Source: Eonycteris spelaea
Taxonomy: Eukaryota; Chordata; Mammalia; Chiroptera; Pteropodidae
DNA length: 64,000 nt
Reading direction: 5' to 3'
Assembly (NCBI GenBank): GCA_003508835.1
Contig: PUFA01000116.1
Location: forward strand, 4,154,001 to 4,218,000
Both the position numbers and the translations under genes were made by a program. Positions 50,809 through 62,689 of this stretch are shown here, one piece after another. Position 1 is the stretch's first letter, and every line of letters starts with the position of its first letter. The notes beneath the pieces were generated by a model. That model was not told the origin of the DNA. It saw only the letters and a program-made list of their open reading frames with translations, and made no database searches.

Positions 50809-51629
50809 TTAGCTTAGTTGCTTGACTTTCTCATTTACAGTAAGAGGGTTAGTCTGGTACATATGGAAAAAATATTCTAGAAAATGAATTGGAGGGTTTG
50901 TGTTTTTTTTTTTGTATTTATAAAATGCTTATTATAGTTTCAACCTTCACCATCACACTTAGAAACTTTATATTCGACCTTATTTTTCCATTACTTGTCC
51001 ATGTAAAATGAGAGTTTTGTAAGAGATTGCTGGGATTTCTTATTGACTATCTCCCCCATTTCTGTAAATTTTTAAATTATCTCCAAAATTTGACTTCCAG
51101 TCAAAAGCTCAGAAAAGAAACACAAAGTGATTGTTCCCAGTGGTTTGTCCTTAACTGTATGCCACTGTTTCTGAACCACAATCAGAGGTTTAAATCATAA
51201 GCATCAATTAGAAGGGAATTAACTTAAAATAAACAATTGCACTGAATCCCTTCCATAGCTATCTTTATAACTCTATCCAGTTTTAAATGCTTTTTTCTGT
51301 CCATTATTGAATTCTCAGTCACGAAGTTTATTCTCCACAAATGTTTTCAAAAGCCTGGGAATCAGGATTTTTGATTTCCATAAGACTATGAATTTAATAT
51401 TATTAACTTAATATTTTTATTAATGTGTTGCAACCCACTGGAAGGACACAGCCTTTAATCCTATGTCCTCTGTGAGCATCTTCCACTAGTAAGCTTCTCT
51501 TACATGTGTATGGATTCTTATACACTGTGTCAATCAAATAATTAATTACATAGGCACTGACTTTACTTCTCATTTGGTCTTTTAAAGATTATAATTGATT
51601 AAAAATATCCATTCCTACAGTTACTACAT

Positions 51630-51642
51630 TGCCATCTAGTGG
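51630..51642 (-). promoter_or_regulatory. CTCF-core motif match
   Basis: The minus strand reads CCACTAGATGGCA, a full match to the CTCF core CCASYAGRKGGCR. It lies in non-repeat sequence. A motif match alone does not show occupancy. Confidence 0.4.
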
Positions 51643-53127
51643 AACGGACTTCATTGCAGATGGTTTAGAGCCTCTTAGCAGATAAAATTTACCAGCATTG
51701 GCTCTTGAAGCTAAGTGGTAAGGAAATAAATATAACCCCTGGAAACAACCAGTTGGTGTTTCTTTTCTTTCTTTAACTGTACCTCAGTCACTAGTGATTC
51801 TTTATTCTGTGGACCACAACTATTCTTCCAAGTGATCGTGGCCTTATGGAAATGCAGAGAACTGCCAAGACATGGCAGAAATATAGAATACATGTAAAGG
51901 AGCAGAGTGAAATAACGATTAACATGTAACTAGGTGGAACATAAAAGAAATCATAAGACATAAACTGTCAGAAAATGAACCTAGAGAGGAACAGAACATT
52001 TCACTAGAGAGTTTAATTGTATCTATTGTTCATTTGACATTAGCCAAGAGCCTTTGAAGGATTTTAAGCAAGCTCGTAACAAGGTCAAGTCTTCATTTTG
52101 GTATGCTGAAGACCCGTCAACCACCCAAGTGCTAGGAGTTACAGAACTGTATGTAGTTGGCTGTGGTGACTGCGTCCTCTATTCCTCTCTATGACTCTTT
52201 ATTGCCAGGCACATTTATCCCTGGGGCCGTATGTTCAGAGTTCTCCTTTTCTCATTGAAGGAGGAGAGTGTCTAGAGGATTGATCTTAGTTCATATGAGG
52301 ATAAGCAATTTGATTAACTTAGCACTCATCCAGGAGATGGATTTCAAAACTCCTTTTGTGTTAACAGTGACATGTCATTTATTACTTTAATAGTTTCAGA
52401 TAAATGCCTTAATATCTGCTAGTGGGAACTTTAGAATTTTCTAATGGTATGAAAAATATAAAGAAAAAATCATCGGGAATATGAAAATCTCTTGACTCCT
52501 AGAGAGATTCTAGGCAAAGAGAGGAGTTTGAAGGATCACAATAAAAGAAGTTAATTTGTGCCATTCTTAGTTAGGCGTGTAATAATGAAAAACTTAATAA
52601 TGGAGGGTATTTGTGTGCTTAAGCTATATTCATCCATAGTTGATTAGCAGTTCTGTGGTATCATCAATTTTAATTTCAGTTGTTCACATAATCAATGAGC
52701 ACTATGTACTCTGACATTTTGCCATGAAAATGATAGAATTTTAGACTTGAAATATTGTTCAGCCCAATATTTTCATTTACTCCCTTTATTAAAACATCTT
52801 CAATCTCTACTTTTCCTTAAGTGTGAAGGTTTTCTAAATTTTCCCAGTTGTCACTATCCTTTCTTAGATAAGCTATTTTTCATTTCCTGTCCTCTCAAAC
52901 TGTTTCAATAGGAAATTAAATTATGTTCAGGAAAAAAAAAAAAAAGAAACAAGATATGAGGGCAAGGCCAATAACTGAAGAAATCATTTATAAAATAATG
53001 GAATTTACCCTCTTTAAATATTCTGGTCCAGTCATATCAGAGGTAAGGATTCTAGGACAAGGGAGGGTTATAAGTAGGCTGCCCATAGGTTTTGGTGCAC
53101 CTTGGACAGGTTTTAGTCCCGTTGTCC

Positions 53128-53135
53128 TGACGTCA
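53128..53135. promoter_or_regulatory. Perfect CRE octamer TGACGTCA
   Basis: The palindromic CREB/ATF site occurs in a stretch of mixed composition (53030-53160) without a recognised repeat. No promoter elements are visible nearby, so activity is uncertain. Confidence 0.25.
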
Positions 53136-53251
53136 CATCTCGTTAAAGCCCTCTGCTAGGCAAAATTTAGCTATTTTATGATTTTCGTATTTATAAGTAC
53201 CAGGATGATTTTTAGCCAGATTGTGTCTTTTGGGACCCACTAATTTCCATA

Positions 53252-53268
53252 TTCTTCTTCTTCTTCTT

Positions 53269-53299
<31 letters not shown>

Positions 53300-53313
53300 T
53301 TATTATTATTATG
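53252..53313 (+). repeat. (TTC)n then (TTA)n microsatellite
   Basis: About 47 bp of TTC repeats change into about 14 bp of TTA repeats. The TTC part is a pure polypyrimidine tract, of the GAA/TTC type that can form triplex DNA. Confidence 0.95.
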
Positions 53314-54389
53314 TGTGCTTAACTTGCACCCATAACAGAGAATATTTGGGAGATGGAAGCGGGGAGGGAGGGAATGCTATTTAACCCTACCCAGTTTTAG
53401 CATCTTCACATAGTCTTGAAAAAAAAAAAAAAGTGTGGATTTCTCTCAGTTTTCTAGTGTGAACAGATTTTGGAACTTTAAAGGCAAAAAGAGTTTCCCT
53501 TATTTATCATGCAATATTTCTGCTCTGTGCAAATGAAGACACAGTGACTGAATAACTCAGGCTAAGATGGTGCAAGCATAGTTGAGGGATTAGAACTTTT
53601 AAAAAAAATACATTTTCACGTTATGGATATCTTCACTTTTCTGGTAGTGCCTTTCCCATAAAAATCTTAATTAAACATTTGGTGAGTGAATGCATGACCT
53701 AGAATGAACTCTGCCTGTATTATATAATCTGAGGTGACCCGGACACCTTCCAATTTCAGAAAATAATATTAGGCAGCTGTGACCCTTGAGAGACTATTGC
53801 TTCAGCTGGAGCTCATATAAATTCAGCATGTTAAAGAATGGTAATCTTTTGCCATTGAATATTCAAAAGTATAGCAACTGGTTAGAAATTGCTTGAAATT
53901 TATTTCCGTTTTAAAAGTGTCCCAGCTTCAAAATGAGTCGCTCCCAAAATTAGCGAAGCTTTGTATTTAGTCACTCGATCAAAATGTGGTTCCTGACAAG
54001 GTTTTATGATGTTTTCTTTTACATCTTCCTGTGGAATTTATTGAGTGTTTGTTGAGAACTTATCATACATTTAGAACGACAAAAAAAAAAATAACGGTGC
54101 TTATGAAGGTAAAAGAAGATACGTAACAAATGAAGCATATATAGCTATGTAGCCTGCGAAAAATATGCGTAAAATAGCTTTACAGAGTTTTTGAAGGAGG
54201 AAGGGTGAGTGGTGGCGACAGCATCCAGAAAGACTGCCCCATGCGAAATGAAAGCTGAGTGGTCTGCACTTGATACACCAAAGGAGGGAGAGGTGGCTCA
54301 GAGGTCCACGTTTCACTACAACGACCAAATCTTGTCGTCATTGACTTTCGGTCACTTGTAAGAAAACTTTACCACGTCAATCACACACA

Positions 54390-54640
54390 TTCCCACCCTC
54401 ACTTTTCTCACCCTGTATCTTCCACATGTTGCATTTCATTGCTTTTCCTCTGTCCCAGAATGTTCTAGATGTTATACAAAGTCTCTGTAATCTTTTTTTA
54501 TGTATTCTGTCGTTTTTTTTTTTTTCTCTACATGGTCTTTTGGTCAAATGTTAGTGCTTTTGCTTGCTCCTCTGACCACTTTTTAGCTTTTGACAGAAAT
54601 TCTTGAACTACTTAGATGTTTCAATATAAACTTAGTCTTT
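54390..54640 (+). mobile_element. Possible L2 fragment
   Basis: 'ttttggtcaaatgttagtgc' at 54538-54557 followed by 'ttgctcctctgaccactttt' is L2-like. The copy is very diverged. Confidence 0.35.
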
Positions 54641-54990
54641 AAGGAAGTTTCAAGTACTTAATTCCCTAATACCTACATTTAATCATCATGTCCTTTCCAG
54701 AAAGTGGAAAAGTGAATCACAAATTATTTTTACTTTCTTTCTTTATCAGCCATAAGTGTAGTCAAATCAATACTGTTATGTTATAGCCATTCACCCGAGT
54801 ATGCTCTTGATTCTAGTTCTTATAGTCTTCAGAACACTGAAATGTTTTATTTCAATTTGAAACTACAAGTTCTCGGTAACTGCATATTCTCCCTTAAAGC
54901 TCTACAATTTCTTCTTTCTCTCTTGGAACTGCTGGTCAAATGTGTGTTTTTATGAAAGTTCTACCTAGATTTATGCTCGAACTGTCCCCA
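54641..54990. other. Unassigned sequence
   Basis: Nothing identifiable before the next L1. Confidence 0.5.
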
Positions 54991-54993
54991 CCT

Positions 54994-55843
54994 CTCCCTA
55001 GAGGACATACAAATGGCCAACATTATATGAAAGATACTCAACATTGCTAACTGTTAGAGAAATGCAAATCAAAACTACAATGAAATACCATCTCACACCT
55101 GTTAGAATAGCTGTTATCAACAAGACGCATAATAGCACGTGTTAGAGAGGATGTGGAGCAAAAGGAACCCTCATACACTGCTGGTGTGACTGCAAATTGG
55201 TCCAGCAACTATAGAAAACAGTATGGAGGTGCCGCAAAAAACTAAGAATTAATCTACCATATGATCCAGCAATCCCTCTACTGGGTGTTAACCCCAAAGA
55301 CTTGAAAACCCATATCAGAAAAGATATTTGCACACTGATGTTCATAGCAGCATTATTTAGGGTGGCCAGGATATGGAAGCAACTGAAATGTCCTACAAGT
55401 AGATAACTGGATAAAGAAGCTGTGGTACATATATACCATGGAATATTACTCAGCCATAAGAAGAGACAAAATACTACCATTTGTGAGAACATGGGTGGAC
55501 CTCAAGATAATCATGCTAAGCGAAATAAGCCAGACAGAAAAAGTTGAAAACCACATGATATCACTTATATGTGAGATATAAACCTAAAAGCAACAAATGA
55601 ACAGAACAAACAGACTCTCATGGACACGAACGATAGACTAGTCATTACCAGAAGGTAGGGGGTGGGGGGAGGGGAGAGATGATGGGGTAAAGTAGGTCAA
55701 ATATGTGATGGCAGAAAAAAATCTAACTATGGGAGGTGAACACACGGTGTAAATATATATATGCCTCTCTGTTAAAATGTACAGTTCAAACTTACTGGAT
55801 TTCGTTAACCAATGTCAACATAAAAATTTAAAAAAAAACAAAA
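54994..55843 (+). mobile_element. 5'-truncated L1 with poly(A) tail
   Basis: A well-preserved L1 3' end: ORF2 tail ('gaggacatacaaatggccaa' at 55001-55020, 'ggaatattactcagccataa' at 55440-55459), a 3'UTR with a G-rich block at 55658-55687, and an A-rich tail at about 55823-55843. Of the L1s here it looks among the least diverged. Stops break ORF2. Confidence 0.88.
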
Positions 55844-56029
55844 CTCTTCCAACCTAAGTGTAATCTCAGTATGCGATGTGTATTGTTTGTATACATTATT
55901 TTCTACTTTAACATGTGTTATACTGACATTAGATAAATATTATGAATTTATATTTTCCTGTAGCACCAGAACAATTGTTGAGTGTTTCTGGAATGTGAGG
56001 TAAATATTGGTATAGGGAAATGCCCCAAT

Positions 56030-56208
56030 AGGGTTGCTGAATAAAATACAGGATACCTAGTTAAATTTGAAGTTCGAATAAATAATGAATAACTACTAGT
56101 GTAATTATGCGTGTGGGTTGTCACTGTATTAAACTGTATTAATCAATTATTTTAATTCAAATTTAACTGGGCCACTTGTATTTTTATTTGCTAAATCTGG
56201 CAACTCTA
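56030..56208. mobile_element. Palindromic MITE-like element
   Basis: The left arm (56030-56081, with 'gttaaatttgaagttcgaat') and the right arm (56150-56208, with 'attcaaatttaactgggcca') are imperfect reverse complements about 50 bp long. They end in 'agggttgc' and 'ggcaactct'. The middle is short and non-coding. I recognise it as a known palindromic mammalian DNA repeat but not by name. Confidence 0.7.
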
Positions 56209-56214
56209 CCAGGG

Positions 56215-56940
56215 AATGATTCCCAAGACCCCACCAGGCTTTCCCAAAGATACCTGCTTCCCATTTGTCTTCCTTCCCATTTGCCTTACTCTCTTCCTTT
56301 GCTACTTTGCTCAGTCCCTTCAATTGGAGCTGTCACTCCTGCCCGGTCTTTGGCTCACATACTCCCTGCCTCTGGTTTCCCACAGGTCGTTCTCATCGGA
56401 CATACTTGTGTACACTATTTGAAACCATTTTACCATGTTCTTATGATCTGTTCTAAAAATCTTCCATGGCTCTCTCGTCTACTCATGATCAGTCCAAATT
56501 TCTCAGCTTAGTTTTCTGCCTCCTTCTTACCTGAGTGCATGTTTCTTTTACTGCTGTCCCACTAATTCCCCCAAATTAATGCCTTACTCCTAATGTCTTT
56601 TGAATAAACATGTTTGGTGTACACTTCTGTCATTTTATCCATGCTACTTCTGTGTTTGGCTATCTTCTTTCTTCTCATCTAATTACCCTGCCAAGCTCTC
56701 ACGCAAATGTTATCTTTTGAATACTTCCCTATGCTTTTTAATCCTCCGTGTGTTTACGCTTCCGTTGAAGTTACCTCTAACAATTACCCGTGATTATATA
56801 CCGCATTTCATTTTTTAAGCAATGCTATTTCTTTCTCTCTCAAAGAAGTAACTAATATTTTTGAGGTCAGTGAACATGACATTTTTTTTGAGTGCTAATC
56901 AAACAGCAGGTATTCAATAAATACGTTTTGAATTGATTGG
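56215..56940 (+). mobile_element. L2 LINE 3' region
   Basis: Pyrimidine-rich L2 3' sequence ('aagctctcacgcaaatgtta' at 56693-56712) ends with 'caggtattcaataaatacgt' at 56907-56926, which corresponds to the L2 3' terminus. The overlapping frames at 56176-56511 come from this repeat. Confidence 0.6.
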
Positions 56941-56999
56941 AGGATGATAATGAGCTCCTAATGTAAAGTATACCGATTTTCACTGAGAAGGAAATGATT

Positions 57000-57735
57000 G
57001 AAGTAGTGTGGGAGGATGTGGGCACAACTGTATTCTCTGCTCTGGGTATCTGCTGTGCTGAACGAAAGTTGTGTTTAGTAACAATCAAAGGGGAGTTTAA
57101 AGTGAAGACAAATTATTAGGCTTTAATCATGCAGCTCTGCAGAGAGAGACGTAGCCCTATGCTGCTCAAAACAGACTGTTTTTGCAGTTCATTTTAGCAC
57201 TTGGAAGTCTAAACGTGGAGCCTCCTTGCTGTGACTGCTCATCTTTCCAGCTCTAGCCCAACCCTCCACTTCGAGTTCACGTTCGTGCAACTGGTTTCTT
57301 CCTGGACATTGCAAGAAGCTGTTGCATTACAGCTGAGACCAATCAGTGGGGGTCGCCATGCATGATGCCTGACCGAAGGCATGGCATTAAGAAAGTGGGC
57401 ATTCCAGCGACCATTCCGCGCTTGCTATGAAGGCAAATAATGAGACGGACACCTTTGATCTACTGACTGAGGCCCAGGCATAGCCTAGTGTTCTTGGCCA
57501 GAACTCCATTTCTGGAGTTCATATAAATCAATTTACATGAGCATTAGTTATTCCTCTCTCAAGACGATTTGCCAGAATGAGGTCAGAAAGAAAGATTAAT
57601 ATGACAGCTAATACTGCGGCAAGAAGAAAGCTGTTTTTACAATTAGGGTCAACTATTAAAGAGGCAGGTGTTTTTACTCTGCCAGAAAATATTAAGCTCA
57701 CCGTCTCTCATTAAGGAGCCTGGGGGAGCCTGTCC
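57000..57735. other. Candidate conserved noncoding block
   Basis: A repeat-free stretch of balanced composition, for example 'ttatatcaat'-type AT cores mixed with complex sequence near 57520-57660 ('cagctaatactgcggcaaga' at 57605-57624). It has no convincing coding frame. It looks like the kind of sequence that is conserved as an enhancer, but this is inferred from texture alone. Confidence 0.3.
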
Positions 57736-57744
57736 TAGGGTGTC

Positions 57745-57870
57745 TGGTGACAGTGCAGGTGACTCAAACCCTAGCTTGACAATCCCCTGAACCTCTCTGA
57801 GCCTCAGTGTTGTCACCTGAAAATGAGAAATGTGGTTTTGTGAGGATTAAAAATGAAAATTGGTGGGCAA
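57745..57870 (+). mobile_element. MIR fragment
   Basis: 'ctgaacctctctgagcctca' at 57787-57806, then 'cacctgaaaatgagaaatgt', matches the sense MIR core. Confidence 0.65.
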
Positions 57871-58513
57871 TAGAATGTCTCTGCTAACAGATAAGTGGGT
57901 TCACCTTAAGCTCTTTCCTTGCTCAGGGACCAAAGCTCAAGTCCAGGTAGGAATTTGTAATTATGTAATTTATATCATAAAGCTCTTTCGAGTGTATTAT
58001 CTCATGTCTTTTTTTTTTTTAAGCCTCCATCAATGGGCAAGCCTTATATTATTCTTACTTTTTCCGAGAAACTGAGTTGCAGAAAAACTGTGAAACAGTG
58101 GAAAGATTCCTAAATGAGAATCAAGAAGCAGGTGGAATTTTCAACTCGGCTGCGAACCATTTCTTGATCTTAAGCACTTTTCACCTTCTTGTGGGTGAAG
58201 TGAAAATGCAGACCTAGATATTCACCGTGGTCTGGTATTGCTCCAAAAGTCTGGGAAGCAGCCAGGCAGAGGCAACGTTGTGAGCAGAAAATGGGGTTTT
58301 CTGGCTACTCGGTGGTGCGGCTTTCCCTCTTGATCACAAGTTACCTGCAGCGCTGATTTCCCGCATTAAATGCAGAAAAGTCCTTTGCCCTTTAAAATCC
58401 CACTGCTAAATGCGTGTGTCTTACAGCAAATGCCGCTCGACCGCCAATGATTTCTTGTAGCTGTGGGGGGTGGGGGGGGAACACCCATAAATCAAAAACA
58501 CATTCAGAGCTCT

Positions 58514-58565
58514 GTCCGAATTATAAATTCAATAACTCAGTCCGAATTATAAATCAAAGAACTGA
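58514..58565 (+). repeat. 26-bp imperfect tandem duplication
   Basis: Two adjacent copies both begin 'gtccgaattataaat'; their right halves differ at several positions. Confidence 0.85.
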
Positions 58566-59655
58566 CAACTGTGGAACTGTCAATCAACTGAAATAGATGA
58601 ACAGCCTCGACAGACTTTGATGAAGCGCTGAAGTGGTGGGAACCACCAGGTTTCAGCTCTCATCTGAAGAGCTCTTCAGGGTGTTGGAGGAGCCTTCTGC
58701 TCGCTGGGTGACGGAGCCAGGGAAATGTGTAGAACGCACCATGGCCTTCCCTCGGACTGGCTTTTCATCCTCACAATTGCGCTGTGCGGTAGGTACCCAT
58801 CATCATCATCATCATTATTAATGTTACGGATGAGAGACTGGAGATCAGGGAGGCGAAGTAGCTTACATCCCATGCTACTAGAACATACAGCAGGGCTCAG
58901 ACGGCCTGGGACACCTTTTTCTCTAGGCACCAACCTCATATCACTGCTTCTGATAGAGGAGGGTGACTGGGGCGTGAGAGTTCATGGTCAAAGGATCTTC
59001 GGCTGAAAACCACCTCTATGGGCTAGAAGATTCCAAGAAATCCGGAGTATGTTGGACGAAACGTTTCTTTCATTTCCCTCGCACGCATGCATTATTCCAG
59101 CTTGCGGGGGGTGTGCATTACACCTGTGCTGTTTTCATTGCTTAATGGAATTGCAAAGCCACTAAAGTCTGCAGAATTCTATACTTCGATTTTTAAAAAG
59201 TTTTTGTGATGACTTGCCTGAGCCACTTAGCAACTTCCCGTGGCTTCCTCTCTCCCTGGACTCAAGAAACGTTCAGCAATGCCATGGGGTTTTGTTAGGA
59301 TTTAAGAGGAAAATGAAAAAGAATTCAACACCAGTCACTCAGTATTGTTTCTCAGAGATAACATATCGAGATAACTGGATTTCATTTATAACTTAATATA
59401 ACACATGGCAAGATAGGCCCTGCACTCGCTTCCTCACATTACATTTATCTAATTCTCAAAACAACCCTGAGAGGAAACTCTTATTATCATCGAGACTTCG
59501 TTAGCAGTCAGGAGCTCTGCTGAGTTGCTTGGGAAATATAATGAGCACATATGGCCTGTGTGGCAGAAACCTAGGTGACTTCATTGACCTGGTATTCCCA
59601 TTTCTGTGTGTAGAAAATATAAAATCTCAAATATTCACTTCCTATAGGAAATATG

Positions 59656-59658
<3 letters not shown>

Positions 59659-59695
<37 letters not shown>
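59659..59695 (+). repeat. (CA)n microsatellite
   Basis: A 37-bp uninterrupted CA run. Confidence 0.97.
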
Positions 59696-59698
<3 letters not shown>

Positions 59699-60369
59699 AA
59701 GCCTCTCTACGTATCGCAGTAACTTCCAACATCCCCCACAGCTCGCCAGCCTCTTGGTAGCTTGACAACCCTAACCACCTCGAGAGGATCACTGTGTGCC
59801 CTGGACAGATGAGAGAATGGACCAGCGAGGCGAAGTGCCTCACACATCACCACCCCGCCTCACTGCAGTTAGCATCAGCGCTTTCACTGTCGTTTGTAGT
59901 CACCATGATAGTAGTCGTAATCGGGGTAGTAGCTCCAGTCAATACATTTCCACTTAGATCAAGGTAATCAGTAGCCCCATGGTCAGAACTATCTGAAGCC
60001 ATCACTAGTCACAGGCACTAAGGTCACTCAACAATTCCTTAACAAGTAGACAGAGTATATCCCAGTTGATACAGGGGACCACGGAATGTGTAAGGGAAAG
60101 AAAATGCTGGATATATTACAAGAATATCAAATACTAGTCAACGTAATATTCCAAACATAAGAGAATAAAGGGAAAGGGATTCAAGCTACACAGGTATTCG
60201 AGATCATCACTGCACTCAGGGTGGTATAGTTCTTGTCACTCCTTCTATGTGGCTGAGGAAATCAGCCTAAGAGTGGGCATTTTTCTCACTTTGCATTTGA
60301 TGAAACTGAGGTACAGAGAGGTTGCCCCTCCCCAAGGCAACTACTGATCTGAATCTCAGATAATCTCTT

Positions 60370-60840
60370 TGATGTTAACTTTTTAAAAATTTTTAATTGT
60401 GGGAAGCTACACATAGGATCTACAAACTTAACCAGTTTATGTGTACAGTTCAGTAGTATTTGCATCCCTATTGTTGAGCGACCAACCTCAAGAACTCTTT
60501 CATCTTGTAAAACTGAAACTCCGTCCCCATTTGACAACGCCCCAGTGCCCCTCCCCCTCAGCCATGGTAACCGCTGTCCTACTTCTGACTGCTCTAGGAA
60601 CCTTGTGGAAATAGGACCATTCTGTGTTTTCCCTTTCGTGACTGGCTTATTTTATTTAGCATAATGTCCTCAAGGGCATCATTCATCTGTGTACTAGCGT
60701 GTGTCACACATTGTATGTATGGACATTTGTTGATCCATTCGTTTGTCAATTACTATTTGGGTTGCTTCAACTTTTTGGCTATTGTGAATAATACTGCAAT
60801 GAATACAGGCATGCAAATAATAATTTCCTTATTTTACTTT
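60370..60840 (-). mobile_element. L1 3'UTR and ORF2 end (antisense)
   Basis: Antisense L1 motifs: 'gtgtacagttcagtagtatt' at 60441-60460, 'ctcagccatggtaaccgctg' near 60558, 'gcataatgtcctcaagggca' at 60659-60678 and 'attgtgaataatactgcaat' at 60780-60799. It is 5'-truncated. Confidence 0.8.
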
Positions 60841-61160
60841 TAATTTTATTGAGAATGGAAATATTTCTACGTTACTTACTTTGACATTTTTAAGCTAAAC
60901 ATTATATTCTGAGTTTCTTAGCCTTATATTTTCTTGGCAGTAATACTCCTAAAAGAGTCAATTTCATGTATGGCTATAGATTGGAGATTTTATATTTTAT
61001 CTGGAGCCAGTTTGGGTAAGTTTTATTTGACTAGGGTTTAAAAAAAAATGTTTGTTCATGGATGTCTTGTATTTATTGGCATAAAGTGTAAATTTTGTTG
61101 CCATTTCCATCTCTTCAACATCTGTCACTATATGTCATTTTGTAGAATAAAAAGTCCCTA
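60841..61160. other. Unassigned AT-rich sequence
   Basis: Nothing identifiable. Confidence 0.5.
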
Positions 61161-61162
61161 CA

Positions 61163-61507
61163 ATCATGTGCTGCTTTACGACAGGAAAATGTTCTGGAAA
61201 ATACATCATCAGGTGATTTTTGTCATTGTGAGAACATCACAGAACGCACTTACACAAACCTAGAGGGTACGGCCTTCTACACACCTAGGCTACATGGTAT
61301 AGCATCATGCTCCTGGCCTACAAACCTGTCAAGCATCTTACCGAACTGAACACTGTAGGCAACTGTACCCCAATGGGTAAGTATCGGGGTGGGTATCTAA
61401 GCACATCTGCACATAGAAAAGGTGCAGTAAAATTATGGTATAAAAGATAAAAAAATGGTACACATGTATACATATGGCATTTGGCATGAATGAAAGTACA
61501 ATTGCAT
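61163..61507 (+). mobile_element. Known mammalian DNA-transposon-like repeat
   Basis: The blocks 'atgtgctgctttacgacagg', 'cttacacaaacctagagggt' and 'acacctaggctacatggtat' belong to a familiar mammalian repeat with inverted ends. I do not name it because my memory of the family is unsure. Confidence 0.55.
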
Positions 61508-62669
61508 TGAAAAAATAGGTTAAATGATGTCACTACCAGTTAATCACTGGGATTTTGCATACCAAAGAAAAGCCCAGCTGCAACACAGATTAAAGTCCAT
61601 AGATATCAACTTAATTAATATGCAGTTTCCAACTATGAGCAAGACATTGCAAAAGCACTATAGGTATATTTTAAAAAAAACCAAAGTGAGGATCGAGCAG
61701 GCTCTCTTCCCTTGGAATTTACACTCCAAGACAGGAGTTAGAAACTAAACATAAGACAAATGTCAAAGAAAACAAGAATTCCAAAAGAGTGACGATAATG
61801 TAAGGTGCAATTGTTATATGAGCTCGACAAGAGTAAATGTTTCATTTAAGTAATAGAAAAGAATAAATAAAGAATATGGTATTTTACTCATTTCTTAAAG
61901 GAAGCAGAGGACTTCAATTAGTAGAAATGTGTTGGAAGATTTTCTAAATTAAAGGAAGAACATTCCAAAACACTGATGTCATGTTAGAAAATTCCATGGA
62001 TTGATTGAAAGCAGGAAGATCTACTCCATTTGAAATAGAGAGTTATGAAAGAATAGTGCAGTCTCTGTCAAGGAGCTGGAATGTTCACTCAATAAATAGA
62101 AAAACTGAGTAGAAGGATGAATGAATAAATGTATGATGGTATTAGAGTGAAGAAAGATTAAATAGTAGCAGGTTTTTGGTCACAGTTTCCATGTCTACGC
62201 ATCACTGCATATCTTTTGAGGGAAGCACTGACTTCTCCTCTTCTCCAGACTCTCTTCTCAAAGGTGTTTGTATAGTGAGCAGCCTTGGAAAATTGAGACC
62301 TCTCAGAAACAAAGGACAGATTAACTTGCAGTCCAGTACAACAAAGATTATGTCTTTTTCTGGGGCAGTAAGCATGTCTGCTTCCAGGCCACCAGGGAGA
62401 AAAATAAAGTTTGGATTCCCAAAGCTCAGGGCTCCTTACTCAGCATAGCCACTGTGAGCAAACTATCTCTGACACCTTCACATTGGATCTGTGGGACCTG
62501 AGAGGCAAGGGCTGATGCAGACGTGATGCTGACGATGCTCACTGGACGGTAAGCCATTCCCCCATCTCTAACTGGGGTTCTAGGGTCTTCTCCCCAAATC
62601 CCACTTTAACTCACTAGTTCCTTAGCTTCCAAGCAGAGTAACATCTCAGATGCTTTGTGACGAAAGTAA
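61508..62669. other. Unassigned sequence, possibly a retroposed segment at its end
   Basis: 62180-62669 is of higher complexity and runs directly into an A-run at about 62670-62688. This could be the tail of a retroposed sequence whose source I cannot identify. The 90-codon frame at 62176-62448 has no known domain. Confidence 0.4.
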
Positions 62670-62689
62670 AAAAAAAAAAAAAAAAAAGT

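Larger units (their letters stand above)
49566..50890 (-). mobile_element. Old L1M 5'-region fragment (antisense)
   Basis: Blocks such as 'ttcaattactggctggtcac', 'agactggcaagaacttgtcc' and 'tcttgcactggccggtctcc' are familiar from a widespread mammalian repeat that I assign to the 5' region of old L1 elements. Microsatellites interrupt it. The family name is uncertain; repeat status is fairly sure. Confidence 0.5.
50891..54385. other. Mostly unassigned sequence
   Basis: Apart from the microsatellite, the CTCF-core and CRE matches listed separately and a weak antisense MIR at about 53520-53600, I see no gene or confident repeat. A-runs occur at about 52932-52944 and 53419-53432. Confidence 0.45.
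57871..60369. other. Unassigned sequence with MIR scraps
   Basis: Antisense MIR pieces lie at about 58815-58915, 59435-59515 and 60275-60360. Also present are a (CAT)n run at about 58797-58816, a G-rich tract at about 58460-58480, and a 26-bp imperfect tandem duplication at 58514-58565. The region is GC-richer than average. No frame shows a known domain. Confidence 0.45.

Noticed and set aside
55142..55492. 116-codon minus-strand frame
   Set aside because: It is antisense to the L1 ORF2 tail, a region that often leaves open reverse frames.
58633..58821. Small protein ending in a His run
   Set aside because: The histidines come from a (CAT)n microsatellite; the rest overlaps a MIR fragment.
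59529..59765. Protein with His-Thr repeats
   Set aside because: It is a translation of the CA microsatellite at 59659-59695.
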